DNA of 64,000 bases from Maritimibacter sp. DP1N21-5 (GCF_019218295.1 NZ_JAHUZF010000006.1:496001-560000); one strand, 5' to 3'. Shown: positions 8,634-17,743, counted from the stretch's first letter. Notes: a model not told the origin generated them from the sequence alone. A program made the numbers and translations.

Positions 8634-9038
8634 TCAGTTCGTCTTGCGCGTGGGCAGAAAGGGCAGGGGGGCGACGGGAATGCCGTCTTCCAGAAGCGCG
8701 ATGGCGTCCTTGGCCGAGGCCTCGCCATAGATCGACCGCTCCGGCGCGTCGCCTTCGTGCATCGCGCGGGCTTCCTTGGCGAAGGACAGGCCCACGTAAT
8801 CACTTTCGGCCTCGACCTTGGCACGGAGCTTCGCCAGCGCCTTTTCCTTCTCGGAAAGCTTGTCGACCGCCTCCGACGTGGTCACGCGCGGGGCCATCAG
8901 CGATTTCGTAATGGCCGTCGACCCGCAGTCAGGGCAACTGACATGACCCGAACCCACGAGACCGTCGAAAGCCGTGCCGGATTGGAACCAGCTTTCGAAG
9001 TCGTGTCCCCGGTCGCATTTGAGGCTGTAGCGGATCAT
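8634..9038 (-). CDS. DUF1178 family zinc-ribbon protein
   Basis: A 134-residue protein starting MIRYSLKCDRGHDFESWF, which is the DUF1178 signature. Cys8 with His11 and the later VSCPDCGS motif suggest a small zinc ribbon at the N-terminus. The middle (EKEKALAKLRAKVEAESDYVG) is helical and charged, and the C-terminus ends in LLEDGIPVAPLPFLPTRK, another conserved part of the family. Function is unknown. The start is fixed by the conserved N-terminus; upstream in-frame codons do not resemble the family. It follows the NUDIX gene on the same strand at 82 bases. Confidence 0.82.
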   Translation of the reverse strand: MIRYSLKCDRGHDFESWFQSGTAFDGLVGSGHVSCPDCGSTAITKSLMAPRVTTSEAVDKLSEKEKALAKLRAKVEAESDYVGLSFAKEARAMHEGDAPERSIYGEASAKDAIALLEDGIPVAPLPFLPTRKTN

Positions 9039-9120
9039 GGTTTCTGCGGTGCTCGAGCCGTTGTGTCGAAAGTCTGCAAATATGTAACGACTTCCCAAGG
9101 CTGTGCAAGATGGACTGTGA

Positions 9121-9579
9121 TCACAAACCCTCGGGCGTGAAGGCGCGCAGGATGTCCTTGAGCTCGGGTTCATCGACGAGCTTGGCGGCCTTCTTGCGAC
9201 TGACCCACTTGCGCTTTCGCTGTCCGCGTTCCGGCCAGTTCATGAGCTCGCGCTGCACGAGCAGGGGAAACACCGCGACGACGACCGGCATCCGCCGGCC
9301 CTGTTCGCGTTTGGAATAGGTGTAGAACCCGATGACCCCGTTGTGCACCCGTCCGGTGACACCCGCCTCTTCGTAGGCTTCGATGGCGGCGGCCTCGGCG
9401 GGCGTCGACTTGTTCATCGGCCAGCCCTTGGGAATGATCCAGCGCCCGGTGCCGCGCGATGAGATCAAGAGGACCTGCACCTTGCCCTCGCGGATGCGAA
9501 AGGGCAGGGCGCCGAACTGCGAGCGAACGTCGCGTTTGCCGACGTTGCGCAGTCTGAATGGTAGCTGATGTGCCGACAT
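9121..9579 (-). CDS. NUDIX hydrolase family protein with altered Nudix box
   Basis: About 152 residues in the subgroup resembling diphosphoinositol-polyphosphate phosphohydrolases (RSQFGALPFRIREGKVQVLLISSR, then IIPKGWPMNKSTPAEAAA). The Nudix box reads G-x5-S-x7-IEAYEEAGV: the two metal-binding glutamates of EExG are present, but the arginine normally starting REUxEE is isoleucine and the first glutamate is serine. Hydrolase activity is therefore plausible but not assured. The start is placed at MSAHQLPFRLRN (9579) after an AGCAGG site; an ATG 30 bases upstream lacks one. It sits between metG and the DUF1178 gene on the same strand. Confidence 0.8.
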   Translation of the reverse strand: MSAHQLPFRLRNVGKRDVRSQFGALPFRIREGKVQVLLISSRGTGRWIIPKGWPMNKSTPAEAAAIEAYEEAGVTGRVHNGVIGFYTYSKREQGRRMPVVVAVFPLLVQRELMNWPERGQRKRKWVSRKKAAKLVDEPELKDILRAFTPEGL

Positions 9580-9656
9580 GCGGGGCCTGCTCTTTCCCTC
9601 TCGCGTCATGTTAGCGCGTGGGGGACCTCAGGCAATCGAATATTCGGTCGGGATCG

Positions 9657-11375
9657 CTAAGTCCGCGCACCTGCGAATTTTTTCTGCCAGTCCTCGCGCT
9701 CTTCGTCCGAGATTTTGGCGAAGAGAACATCGGGCACGTCGAATCCGTGGCCGGGTTTCAGGACGTCGAGCGCGCCTTCCACGTCATCGGGCCAGCTGTC
9801 GTCCTCGGTTTTCAGCGCGGCGAGCATGGCGGCGGCGGCGTCGGGGATGAAGGGCGCGGAGATCACCGCATAGACGCGGATGAGGTTCAGCATCAGCCGG
9901 ATGATCGCGCCGGCCTGCACGGGATCGGTCTTGAACACCGACCAGGGCGCGGCGGCCTGAAGGTACTCGTTGCCCACGGCCCAGATCGCGCGCAATTCGG
10001 TCGCGGCCTTGCGCACCTCCATCGCGTCCATCTGCGCCTCGTAGGAGCGGATGCGCTTGGCGAGGTCCGCAATGAGCGCTTTCTCTGCGTCACCGTAGTC
10101 GCCGCCCGTCGGCACCTCCGGTCCGATCTTGGAGGCGCAGAACTTGGTCACGCGCGAGACGAAGTTGCCCAGCACGTTGGCAAGGTCGGTGTTCACGCTC
10201 GCCTGGAAGTTCTCCCAGGTGAATTCCGCGTCGGAATTCTCGGGCGCATGGGACAGAAGCCACCAGCGCCAGTAGTCGGCGGGCAGGATCGACAGCGCCT
10301 GATCCATGAACACGCCCCGGCCCTGCGAAGTCGAGAACTGGCCGCCGTCGTAATTCAGGTAGTTGAACGACTTGATATAATCGACGAGCTTCCACGGCTC
10401 GCCCGATCCCATGATCGTCGCGGGGAAACCGAGCGTGTGGAAGGGCACGTTGTCCTTGCCCATGAACTGCACGTAACGCACGTCATCGGCACCCTTGTCG
10501 GTGCGCCACCAGCGTTCCCAGTCGGAATCAGACTTTCCGTTGGCATCGGCCCATTCCGCCGTGCCTGCGATGTATTCGATGGGCGCGTCGAACCAGACGT
10601 AGAAGACCTTGCCTTCCATCCCAGGCCAGTCCTGATCGCCCTTCTTGACCGGGATGCCCCAGTCCAGATCGCGGGTGATCCCCCGGTCCTGCAGCCCGTC
10701 GCCGTCATGCAGCCATTTCTTGGCGATCGACGTGGTCAGCACCGGCCAGTCGGCCTTGGTGCCGATCCACGCGTCGAGTTGATCCTTCATCGCGGACTGC
10801 TTGAGGTAGAGGTGCTTGGTCTCGCGCACCTCTAGGTCGGTTGAGCCGGAGATGGCGGAGCGCGGGTCGATCAGGTCGGTGGGGTCGAGTTGTTTCGTGC
10901 AGTTCTCGCACTGGTCGCCACGCGCCTTGTCGTAGCCGCAGTTGGGGCACGTGCCCTCGATATAGCGGTCGGGCAGGAAGCGCCCGTCGGCATTCGAGTA
11001 GACCTGCTTTTCGCTGACCTCTTCGATGAAGCCGTTGTCAGCGAGCTTGCCCGCGAAATGCTGGGTGAGTCTGTGGTTGCGCTGGGACGAGGAGCGCCCG
11101 AAGTGATCGAAGGACAGCCGGAAGCCTTTCGCGATTTCGGCCTGAACCGCGTGCATCTCGGCACAGTATTCCGCGACCGGCTTGCCCGCCTTCTTGGCGG
11201 CGAGTTCGGCGGGCGTGCCGTGTTCGTCCGTCGCGCAGATGAACATGACCTCGTTGCCCCGTGCCCGGTTGTAACGGGCGTAAAGATCGGCGGGCAGTTG
11301 GGAGCCGACGAGGTTTCCCAGATGCTTGATGCCGTTGATGTAGGGGATCGCAGAGGTGATCAGGACGCGCGACAT
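9657..11375 (-). CDS. metG: Methionine-tRNA ligase
   Basis: A 572-residue class I aminoacyl-tRNA synthetase. The HIGH-type motif is [12 protein letters not shown] at residues 11-22. A zinc knuckle [17 protein letters not shown] follows in the connective peptide. The KMSKS loop appears as [17 protein letters not shown], a variant with no lysine in the first position and a form I believe is usual for alphaproteobacterial MetG rather than damage. The anticodon-binding helical domain occupies the C-terminal third; there is no appended tRNA-binding domain. The start at 11375 gives the standard [15 protein letters not shown] opening. Confidence 0.96.
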   Translation of the reverse strand: MSRVLITSAIPYINGIKHLGNLVGSQLPADLYARYNRARGNEVMFICATDEHGTPAELAAKKAGKPVAEYCAEMHAVQAEIAKGFRLSFDHFGRSSSQRNHRLTQHFAGKLADNGFIEEVSEKQVYSNADGRFLPDRYIEGTCPNCGYDKARGDQCENCTKQLDPTDLIDPRSAISGSTDLEVRETKHLYLKQSAMKDQLDAWIGTKADWPVLTTSIAKKWLHDGDGLQDRGITRDLDWGIPVKKGDQDWPGMEGKVFYVWFDAPIEYIAGTAEWADANGKSDSDWERWWRTDKGADDVRYVQFMGKDNVPFHTLGFPATIMGSGEPWKLVDYIKSFNYLNYDGGQFSTSQGRGVFMDQALSILPADYWRWWLLSHAPENSDAEFTWENFQASVNTDLANVLGNFVSRVTKFCASKIGPEVPTGGDYGDAEKALIADLAKRIRSYEAQMDAMEVRKAATELRAIWAVGNEYLQAAAPWSVFKTDPVQAGAIIRLMLNLIRVYAVISAPFIPDAAAAMLAALKTEDDSWPDDVEGALDVLKPGHGFDVPDVLFAKISDEEREDWQKKFAGART

Positions 11376-11432
11376 GTCTCTTCCTTGGGCCGTTTCGCGC
11401 CCCATGTATCGCAAGCGGTCCGGCTCTGCCAG

Positions 11433-12590
11433 TTACTTCAACAGCCCTGCAATCATGGCGTCCAAAGCTTCGTAGTGCTTGGGGTCGATGCACTGCTCCC
11501 ATGTGGCTGCCCATGTCCAGCCGTCCGGCAGCTTGTGCGCCATTGCCCCCACACCAAAGCGGCCATTGTCCATGCAGAGCCGGCCGTTGTGGTCGACGTC
11601 GGCATTGGCACCTTCGCCGGACAGGTAGACACCAAGCGCGTAGCTATTGGCGACATGCGGAAAGGCCGCCGGGTTCGCGACCCAAGGCCGACCCGCCGCG
11701 AACCAGTGGTCATAGAACCGGACGTAGTCGGCGGCAGAAATTTCCCACCCGGCATAGGAGGACATCGACCCGAGCCGCCCGCTGGTGCGTGCGGTCGTCA
11801 CGCCCGCCGGCACCAGCACACGCTCGCGGCAGACGTCCTCGTAAGGCCGGCCTTCCAGCCCCTCGATCACCGTGCCGAGCACGGCGAAGTTGGTGTTGGA
11901 ATAGAAGAACTCGCCCGGCATGCCGGTGATCGCCACGTCCTTGAGCGCCTTCCATGCGTATCGCCCGTGCATGCCCAGCCCGCCGTGGGTGGGTTTCGCC
12001 ATGTCGCCCTGTGTGAGGTCGGGTTTCAATCCGCCCGTATGGGTCACGATCTGGCCCAAGGTCAGCACCTGCGCCTTGGCCTGCGGCAGGATGCGCATGG
12101 CGTCGAAGGCCGGGAGGAGTTGGCCGATGGTCGTGGTCCAGCCGTATCCATGAGCGGCGAGCACCTCGTTCGTGCAGATCGCCGTGATCGCCTTGGACAG
12201 GGAGGCGACCAGCTGCGGGCTTCCTGCTGACTGGTTTCCGAGGCCCGTGTCCACCAGCAGGGTCCCGTTCTGCGCCATGGCGAAGGTGAACCCCTCGATC
12301 CCGTTGTCCCGGGTCCAGTCCGTAAGCGCGCGGGTCAGGGCGACCCGGTCCAGCTCTGCGGGAGCCTCGGGAAGGTCCGGCGCTTCTGCAGGAGAGGCGG
12401 TGGGGCCGGGCGCCGCAGATGCCGTGCCCGCAGCCGGTTCTGCTTGCTGGAAGGCTGCCTGGACCGCCTCAGGCACGGTGATGCCCTTGTCCTCCAGCGC
12501 CACCACGACCGACCGCCAGTCCATCGACGCCCCTATCGCCCCCATGAGGCCGAGGACGGTGAGCAGAAAAACCAGACGAAGAATGCGCAT
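11433..12590 (-). CDS. Secreted serine hydrolase of the beta-lactamase/class C PBP fold
   Basis: A 385-residue protein with an N-terminal signal or anchor segment (RILRLVFLLTVLGLMGAIGAS) and a low-complexity Ala/Pro/Glu linker at ~47-80. The catalytic domain carries the S-x-x-K nucleophile motif at residues 130-133 (SLSK) and the tyrosine motif YSN at 230-232, as in AmpC-like esterases and D-alanyl-D-alanine peptidases. Substrate is not readable; it may be a periplasmic esterase or peptidase rather than an antibiotic resistance enzyme. The start at 12590 is the first ATG giving a plausible signal peptide. Confidence 0.82.
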   Translation of the reverse strand: MRILRLVFLLTVLGLMGAIGASMDWRSVVVALEDKGITVPEAVQAAFQQAEPAAGTASAAPGPTASPAEAPDLPEAPAELDRVALTRALTDWTRDNGIEGFTFAMAQNGTLLVDTGLGNQSAGSPQLVASLSKAITAICTNEVLAAHGYGWTTTIGQLLPAFDAMRILPQAKAQVLTLGQIVTHTGGLKPDLTQGDMAKPTHGGLGMHGRYAWKALKDVAITGMPGEFFYSNTNFAVLGTVIEGLEGRPYEDVCRERVLVPAGVTTARTSGRLGSMSSYAGWEISAADYVRFYDHWFAAGRPWVANPAAFPHVANSYALGVYLSGEGANADVDHNGRLCMDNGRFGVGAMAHKLPDGWTWAATWEQCIDPKHYEALDAMIAGLLK

Positions 12591-12690
12591 GTGCCGTTCC
12601 CCTGTTGCGAACCACGTCACGGGCGTAGGGGCGCATCGGGGCCAGAATGGGACGGCAAAGGTTCGAAACCGGGGAAAATGTCCCGCCGGA

Positions 12691-13596
12691 TCAGACCCAG
12701 AGGACGAGCGCCAGAATGGACAGGAGCAGCAGCGCCATGCCGACGACTTCGCGCGCGTTCGAGCGGTCCTTGAAGATGAACCACGACACGAAGAGCGAGA
12801 AGACGAGTTCCGCCTGTCCGAGCGCGCGGACATAGGCGGCGTTCTGGAGCGCGAAGGCCACGAACCAGCCGAGGCTGCCAAGCATACCTGTCACGCCGAC
12901 GAGTACGGTCGTGCGCCAGCGGGAAAAGACGCGGCCGATCTCGCCCGGCTCTGCCAGCCGCAGGTAGACCGACATGGCGAGGGTCTGGAAACTCGTCACG
13001 GCGGCCAGGGTCACCGCCGCCCGCAGAAAGGCGCTGTCCGAGGCAATCTCAATCGTGGCGCCGCGATAGCTGATCGCCGCGACCGCGAAGAGCCCGCCCG
13101 CTACAAGCCCGAGCCCTGAGGCCCGGTTGAAAAGTGCGAGCCGTCCTGCGCCCGCTTTCCACGACAGAAGCACGACGCCCACAACGCCGATCAGGATCGC
13201 AATGAACCCATGGAACGAAATCCTTTCGCCCAGAAGGACCAGCGAGAAAAGCGCGACGAGGACGGTTTCGGTCTTGGTGAAGGCCACGCCGACCGCGAAA
13301 TTCCGTTCGGCAAAAAGCGACACGGTCGCCATGGTCGCCGCGATCTGCGCCAGCCCACCGGCCACCACCCAGCCCCAGAATGTCGGCGTGAAGCCGGTGA
13401 CGCCATGCCCCTCCGCGACCAGCGCCACCCCCGAGGTGACGAGCGCGAGCGGCGCTCCGAAAAGAAACCGCGAGAACGTCGCCCCGCCCGAAGACAGCCC
13501 GCTTCCGCGCAGGGATTTCTGGAGGGCGAAGCGCAGCGTCTGCACCAACGCCGCAACCAAGGCGACGGCCACCCAGGGTTCGATCAATGGCGTCAC
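12691..13596 (-). CDS. EamA/DMT family transporter
   Basis: A 301-residue protein with about ten membrane helices in two EamA repeats (first ending near GVVGVVLLSWKAG, second ending in the C-terminal LLLLSILALVLWV). Motifs such as FTKTETVLVALFSLVLLGERIS and the later LGQAELVFSLFVSWFIFKDR are typical of drug/metabolite exporters. Its start overlaps the stop of the upstream lipoprotein gene by four bases (ATGA), so the two are translationally coupled. Substrate unknown. Confidence 0.85.
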   Translation of the reverse strand: MTPLIEPWVAVALVAALVQTLRFALQKSLRGSGLSSGGATFSRFLFGAPLALVTSGVALVAEGHGVTGFTPTFWGWVVAGGLAQIAATMATVSLFAERNFAVGVAFTKTETVLVALFSLVLLGERISFHGFIAILIGVVGVVLLSWKAGAGRLALFNRASGLGLVAGGLFAVAAISYRGATIEIASDSAFLRAAVTLAAVTSFQTLAMSVYLRLAEPGEIGRVFSRWRTTVLVGVTGMLGSLGWFVAFALQNAAYVRALGQAELVFSLFVSWFIFKDRSNAREVVGMALLLLSILALVLWV

Positions 13597-14042
13597 CGAA
13601 GCTGGTTCAGGTCGAACCCGTTCCAGTCAAGGATTTCGCGCACCACCTGCGCCCGGTCGGCGGGCAGGTCGGGGCCATCGTTGAGGACCGTCGCAAAGGT
13701 CCCGTCGACGGCAGCGAGGACGAGCGTGCGATAGGCCGTGTCGACCCAGAGGACCCGGACTTCACGACCATTCAGTGACAGCCGCCCGGGCCCCATCGGC
13801 GACATCTGCCCGGTGATCCCCGGTGCGGTGACATTGAGAACCGCCCCACCCGAGAGAACCATCAGCCACTGGCCGCCCGGCTGTCGCCCGATGGCGGCGA
13901 CCTCGTCCCACAGGCGCGCGGCAAGCTCAGGCTGAAACCCGACGACCGCCTGCATGGGGACCGAGGCATCGCGATAGCCCGCAGGCTTCGACGCGCAGGA
14001 GGCGAGGACGAGCGCAAACGCCAGGATGAAAAGCCGCTTCAT
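13593..14042 (-). CDS. Lipoprotein, diverged lipocalin-like paralogue
   Basis: A 149-residue lipoprotein precursor; the lipobox LASC places the lipidated cysteine at residue 16. The mature part starts YRDASVPMQAVVGFQPELAARLWDEVAAIG, which lines up with YRDTSVPIGAVPVDLDRYLGKWHEVARYP in the next gene upstream; both continue with PG(R/K)L, a (L/Y)WVD-(T/P)-x-Y strand and a WNGFD or KNGYD end. It therefore looks like a tandem copy of the lipocalin that lost the G-x-W core tryptophan and shortened. It is coupled by an ATGA overlap to the EamA transporter downstream. Ligand binding is uncertain. Confidence 0.72.
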   Translation of the reverse strand: MKRLFILAFALVLASCASKPAGYRDASVPMQAVVGFQPELAARLWDEVAAIGRQPGGQWLMVLSGGAVLNVTAPGITGQMSPMGPGRLSLNGREVRVLWVDTAYRTLVLAAVDGTFATVLNDGPDLPADRAQVVREILDWNGFDLNQLR

Positions 14043-14090
14043 GCGATCCTTCTAGGGCCTTCGACCTGCGCCCGCCAGAGGCCTTGGTGC

Positions 14091-14606
14091 TCAGGGAACG
14101 ATGACCAGCTCCGCCGTGTCGTAACCATTCTTCTCGAGCGCGGTCGTTGCTCGGTCCAATTCGCTCTGACGGATGCCGGGCGTGCGCGACAGGATCCAGC
14201 CATAACGGCCCGAGGGCTCGCCCACGACGGCCAGCGAGTAGTCGGGATCGACATAGAGCACCCAGTATTGCCCCTTCGCGATACCGGGCAGGCCCTGGAA
14301 AAAATCGACCTCGAGCTTGCCGGGCCCGGTTGGGGTTGCCAAGGCCTCGCGGCTGCGCCCGCCGGCGCAGGCGTTGAGGACCTTCACCGTCCCGTCGTCA
14401 TTTCGGCTGTAGGTCGCGGTTGGCGAGGCGCAGTTGCGTTCAAACCAGTTCGGATAGCGGGCGACCTCGTGCCATTTGCCGAGATAACGGTCCAGATCGA
14501 CCGGGACAGCCCCGATCGGCACCGAGGTATCGCGGTAACTGTCCGCACCGGCGGGAAGGGCGAAGGAGACGGCGGCGGCGACGGCTGCGAAGAAGGGAAA
14601 GCGCAT
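14091..14606 (-). CDS. blc: Lipocalin family protein (Blc-like)
   Basis: A 171-residue exported protein: signal peptide MRFPFFAAVAAAVSFALPAGA, then the lipocalin first motif YLGKWHEVARYPNWFERNC (G-x-W), the second-motif region YWVLYVDPDYSLAVVGEPS, and a C-terminal helix. Bacterial lipocalins of this kind bind lysophospholipids or fatty acids; in E. coli the equivalent is an outer-membrane lipoprotein, whereas this one has a signal peptidase I-type leader without a clear lipobox. It lies 48 bases upstream of a diverged paralogue on the same strand, followed by an EamA transporter, suggesting a three-gene unit. Confidence 0.85.
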   Translation of the reverse strand: MRFPFFAAVAAAVSFALPAGADSYRDTSVPIGAVPVDLDRYLGKWHEVARYPNWFERNCASPTATYSRNDDGTVKVLNACAGGRSREALATPTGPGKLEVDFFQGLPGIAKGQYWVLYVDPDYSLAVVGEPSGRYGWILSRTPGIRQSELDRATTALEKNGYDTAELVIVP

Positions 14607-14716
14607 GATAATCCTCTTTGAGACGCTTCATTCGGGCGTCATACGCGCCGGACCGTGCTCTGGTTTGAAATCCCCTCGCCGCCAACGCCTGCGACCGCGA
14701 CCCGACCCTCGTGCCG

Positions 14717-15760
14717 TCAGAAGGGCATCGGATGGGCGCGATGGACGCTGTTGATCTCGGCCTGAACCTCCTCCGACAGAACCACGTCCTGTGCGGCGAG
14801 CGCCCGGTCGAGCTGGTCCATCTCGGAGGCCCCGAAGATCACCGATCCCATGAAGGGCCGCGAACTGGCGAAGGCCAGTGCGAGCACGACGGGGTCGAGG
14901 TCATGGCGCCGGGCGATGTCGAGATAGGCCTCGGTCGCCGCCCACATCCTGGGGTTCACCCGGCCCCCCATCGTTTCGTTCACCGCCATGCGGCTGTTTT
15001 CGGGGATGGTGCTGCCGCCTTCGTATTTTCCTGTCAGAAGGCCGGTCGCCAGCGGCGAATAGGCGAGGAGCTTCACGTCCTCGTTCGCGCTCAGTTCCGC
15101 GAGGTCGCCGTCAAAGCTGCGGCACAGGAGCGAGTATTCGTTCTGGATCGACACCACCTCCGGCGCGCCCATTTCGCGGGCGAGGCGCAGCCAGGTCGCG
15201 GTGCCCCAGGCGGTTTCGTTGGACAGGCCGAAGTGGCGCACCTTGCCGGCAGCCACGAGGTCCGACATCGTCTCCAGCACGTCAAGCATATGGGTTTCGG
15301 TCTTTGCTTTCGACTGGTTCGACGGGTCGTAGCCCCAGATCTGCCGGAAGTGGTAGGAGCCGCGATCCGGGAAGTGGAGCTGGTAGAGATCCACATAGTC
15401 GGTCTGGAGCCGGCGCAGGCTGTCCTCGATGGTCTGGCGGATGATCGTGCCGTCATACCCTTCGGCGCGCACGTTTCCGGATGGTCCGGTGACCTTCGTG
15501 GCCAGCACATAGTCGGCGCGCCGCGCCTTGTTGGCCGCGTTCCATGTGCCGATGATCTCTTCCGTGCGGCCGACGGTTTCGCGGGCGACGGGGTTCACGG
15601 GATACATTTCCGCTGTGTCGACGAAGGTGACGCCATGGGAGAACGCGTGGTCGATCTGGGCGTGGCCTTCGGCTTCGGTGTTGCGGCGGCCCCAGGTCAT
15701 CGATCCCAGGCAGAGTTCGCTCACGACCAGCGTGCCGCCGGCCAATTGGTTCATTTTCAT
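14717..15760 (-). CDS. Aldo/keto reductase (Tas-like)
   Basis: A 347-residue TIM-barrel oxidoreductase. It shows the NADPH-dependent aldo/keto reductase tetrad region (VDTAEMYP for Asp and Tyr, LATKV for Lys, LYQLHFPDRGSYHFRQIWGY for His) and the cofactor segment LLAYSPLATGLLTGKY. The length and RQIWGYDPSNQSKAKTETHMLDVLE insert match the E. coli Tas group. The start is the ATG at 15760; further upstream ATGs lead into a stretch that does not resemble the family and overlaps the divergent SOS promoter. Confidence 0.88.
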   Translation of the reverse strand: MKMNQLAGGTLVVSELCLGSMTWGRRNTEAEGHAQIDHAFSHGVTFVDTAEMYPVNPVARETVGRTEEIIGTWNAANKARRADYVLATKVTGPSGNVRAEGYDGTIIRQTIEDSLRRLQTDYVDLYQLHFPDRGSYHFRQIWGYDPSNQSKAKTETHMLDVLETMSDLVAAGKVRHFGLSNETAWGTATWLRLAREMGAPEVVSIQNEYSLLCRSFDGDLAELSANEDVKLLAYSPLATGLLTGKYEGGSTIPENSRMAVNETMGGRVNPRMWAATEAYLDIARRHDLDPVVLALAFASSRPFMGSVIFGASEMDQLDRALAAQDVVLSEEVQAEINSVHRAHPMPF

Positions 15761-15837
15761 GGATTTGTCCCCGGTTCCGGTCTGGGGGGGACCATCGTCG
15801 CGGACGCGAGGAAATGCAAGCGGGTCCATCTGAAACA

Positions 15838-15866
15838 TTGAGAACATAAAGGGAACATGCTAGGCC
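15838..15866 (+). promoter_or_regulatory. LexA box inside a sigma-70-like promoter for imuA
   Basis: GAAC-ATAAAGG-GAAC at 15842-15856 is a perfect GAAC-N7-GAAC element, the reverse complement of the GTTC-N7-GTTC SOS box described for Rhodobacter. It sits between a TTGAGA -35 (15838-15843) and, after a 17-base spacer, TAGGCC as -10 (15861-15866), seven bases before the imuA start codon. Repressor binding here would block the promoter directly. Confidence 0.75.
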
Positions 15867-15872
15867 CTCTCC

Positions 15873-16568
15873 ATGCATCACCACCCCGCCATCTTCATGC
15901 GCCGTCCGCATCGGCCCGATCCCGGTCAGGGGTTTCTGGGCGGGCTCGCGCTGTCGTTCGGACGGGTGCATGAACTCTGCGGGCCCGCCCGCTGGACCGC
16001 CGCGCTCATGGTGGCGCAGGCGATGACGGGCCCGATCCTCTGGGTGCGGCCGGCCTGGGATCACGGGCGGCTTCATGGGGGCGGACTGGCCCGCTTCGTG
16101 GACCCCGGCCGGCTGATCTTTGTCGATGCGCCGCGCGTGCCCGACGTGCTCTGGACCCTGGAAGAGGCGTTGCGTTCAGGCGCGGTGCCGCTTGTCGTGG
16201 GGGAGTTGCCGGGGCCGGTCGGGTTGACCCCCATGCGCCGGATGCAACTGGCCTGCGAGGCGGGCCTTCCTCCGGGAGAGGCCGAGGCCGGCGGCAGGGG
16301 GCTGGGTCTGCTGCTCACCCCCGAAGGGATCAGCCCGGGGGCAGAGAGCCGCTGGCGCATGGCCGCGGCCCACCGGGATGCAGAGGAGGCGGGGGACGCA
16401 GAGGGTCAGGCAGACGACCTGTCGCTTCTGGGCTGGACCTTGACCCGCGAGCGTGACCGCAAGCTGCCGCCGCAGAGCTGGCCGGTGGCGATGCGTGCGG
16501 AGGGGGCTGTGCTTGCGGCCTCTCCCGACCCGCAGGGGGGCGTCGCATCTGCGCCGGTCGCGTCATGA
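15873..16568 (+). CDS. imuA: ImuA family protein (SOS mutagenesis, RecA-like), without imuB/dnaE2 partners
   Basis: A 231-residue protein of the ImuA family as found in Rhodobacterales: LSFGRVHELCGPARWTAALM, GPILWVRPAW, RFVDPGRLIFVDAPRVPDVLWTLEEALRSG, and VPLVVGELPGPVGLTPMRRMQL, then LGLLLTPEG and ESRWRMAAAH. ImuA normally works with the Y-family ImuB and polymerase DnaE2 in error-prone lesion bypass and is encoded beside them. Here the next gene is an AbrB-family membrane protein, so the partners are elsewhere or absent. A LexA box overlaps its promoter. The second half is compact, ending in an Ala/Gly/Pro-rich tail. Confidence 0.75.
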   Translation: MHHHPAIFMRRPHRPDPGQGFLGGLALSFGRVHELCGPARWTAALMVAQAMTGPILWVRPAWDHGRLHGGGLARFVDPGRLIFVDAPRVPDVLWTLEEALRSGAVPLVVGELPGPVGLTPMRRMQLACEAGLPPGEAEAGGRGLGLLLTPEGISPGAESRWRMAAAHRDAEEAGDAEGQADDLSLLGWTLTRERDRKLPPQSWPVAMRAEGAVLAASPDPQGGVASAPVAS

Positions 16569-16656
16569 CGCAGGGGCCTGCGACACATACCGATTGAACG
16601 AAAAAGACCACAGGCCCCCCGCTTGCGCCCGCCATGGATCGGCCTATAGACGAGCC

Positions 16657-17724
16657 ATGGTGTTTCCCCGCCCGCTCCATATCGGCTTCTCGGCCTTGCT
16701 CCTGGCCATCGGTGCTCTTTGCGGATGGCTCCTGAGCCAGACCCCCGTGCCCTTGCCCTATATGTTGGCGAGCCTGATCGTCTCGGCGGCCCTCACCATG
16801 GCCTTTCAGCAGCATTTCCCGGCAGGTTACGCTTTTCCGATCAGGTTCCGCCAGCTTTTCGTCGGCGTCATCGGCGTGATGATCGGCGCGCAGGTGCATC
16901 CCGACGTGCTGGCCATGATCCCCTCCATGGCGGTGTCTATCCCCATGGTGCTGCTCTTCGTGGTGTTGGCCCACGGTGGAAACTACCTGATCTTCCGGCG
17001 GGGCGGCTACGACCGGCCCACGGCCTTTTACTCGGGCTCGCCCGGCGGCTTGATCGAGTCGATCACCTTCGGGGAAGAGGCCGGCGCCGATGTCAGGATC
17101 CTCACCCTCATGCAGTTCCTGCGCATCATCGTCGTGGTGTCGATCCTGCCGATCGGCATTTCGATCTACGAGGGCGCGCCTGTCGGATCGGCGGCGGGTC
17201 TGGGCGGCAACGGGGCGGTCGCGGATGTCTGGGACGTCATTCTCGCCTGTGGGCTCGCGGTGATCGGGGTCATGGTCGGCGAAGCACTACGCATCCCGGC
17301 GGGGCAGCTTGTCGGACCTCTCGCCATCGTGGGCGTGGCCAGCGGCTTCGGCTGGCTCGACCTGACGCTGCCCCCTTGGCTCATCGCCTCGGCGCAGGTG
17401 GTGCTGGGGGTCGGGCTGGGCTTGCGGTTTCGCGGCATTACCCGGCGCATGCTGCTGGCCGGCCTCGGTCTGTCCATCTCCTCGGTCTTGATGATGCTGG
17501 CGCTCGGCGTCGGCTTTGCCTGTGTCGTGCACTGGCTGACGGGTCTGTCGGTCGAGACCATGATCATCAGCTTCGCCCCCGGCGGCGTGACCGAGATGAG
17601 CCTTGTCGCCCTGTCTCTGGCCATGAGCCCCGCCTTCGTGACCATGCATCACCTGATCCGCATCATCGCGACGGTTCTGGAACTCGTGGCGGTGCGCAAG
17701 CTGGGCTGGTTGTCCGCCGACTGA
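16657..17724 (+). CDS. AbrB family (PF05145) membrane protein
   Basis: A 355-residue protein with about ten hydrophobic segments in two similar halves, each containing a PxPYMLASL- or PAGQLVGPLA-type motif and a FYSGSPGGLIESITFGEE or SFAPGGVTEMSL motif, as in the AbrB/putative ammonia monooxygenase regulator family. Despite that historical label, the topology is that of a transporter or permease. The start at 16657 places the first helix right after MVFPRPLHIG. It follows imuA by 88 bases on the same strand but has no evident functional link to it. Confidence 0.82.
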   Translation: MVFPRPLHIGFSALLLAIGALCGWLLSQTPVPLPYMLASLIVSAALTMAFQQHFPAGYAFPIRFRQLFVGVIGVMIGAQVHPDVLAMIPSMAVSIPMVLLFVVLAHGGNYLIFRRGGYDRPTAFYSGSPGGLIESITFGEEAGADVRILTLMQFLRIIVVVSILPIGISIYEGAPVGSAAGLGGNGAVADVWDVILACGLAVIGVMVGEALRIPAGQLVGPLAIVGVASGFGWLDLTLPPWLIASAQVVLGVGLGLRFRGITRRMLLAGLGLSISSVLMMLALGVGFACVVHWLTGLSVETMIISFAPGGVTEMSLVALSLAMSPAFVTMHHLIRIIATVLELVAVRKLGWLSAD

Positions 17725-17743
17725 GACGGGAGGGGGAGACCGC

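Noticed and set aside
9657..11375. Methionyl-tRNA synthetase with a damaged KMSKS motif (FSTSQ)
   Set aside because: I believe this variant is usual in alphaproteobacterial MetG, so it was not listed as an anomaly.
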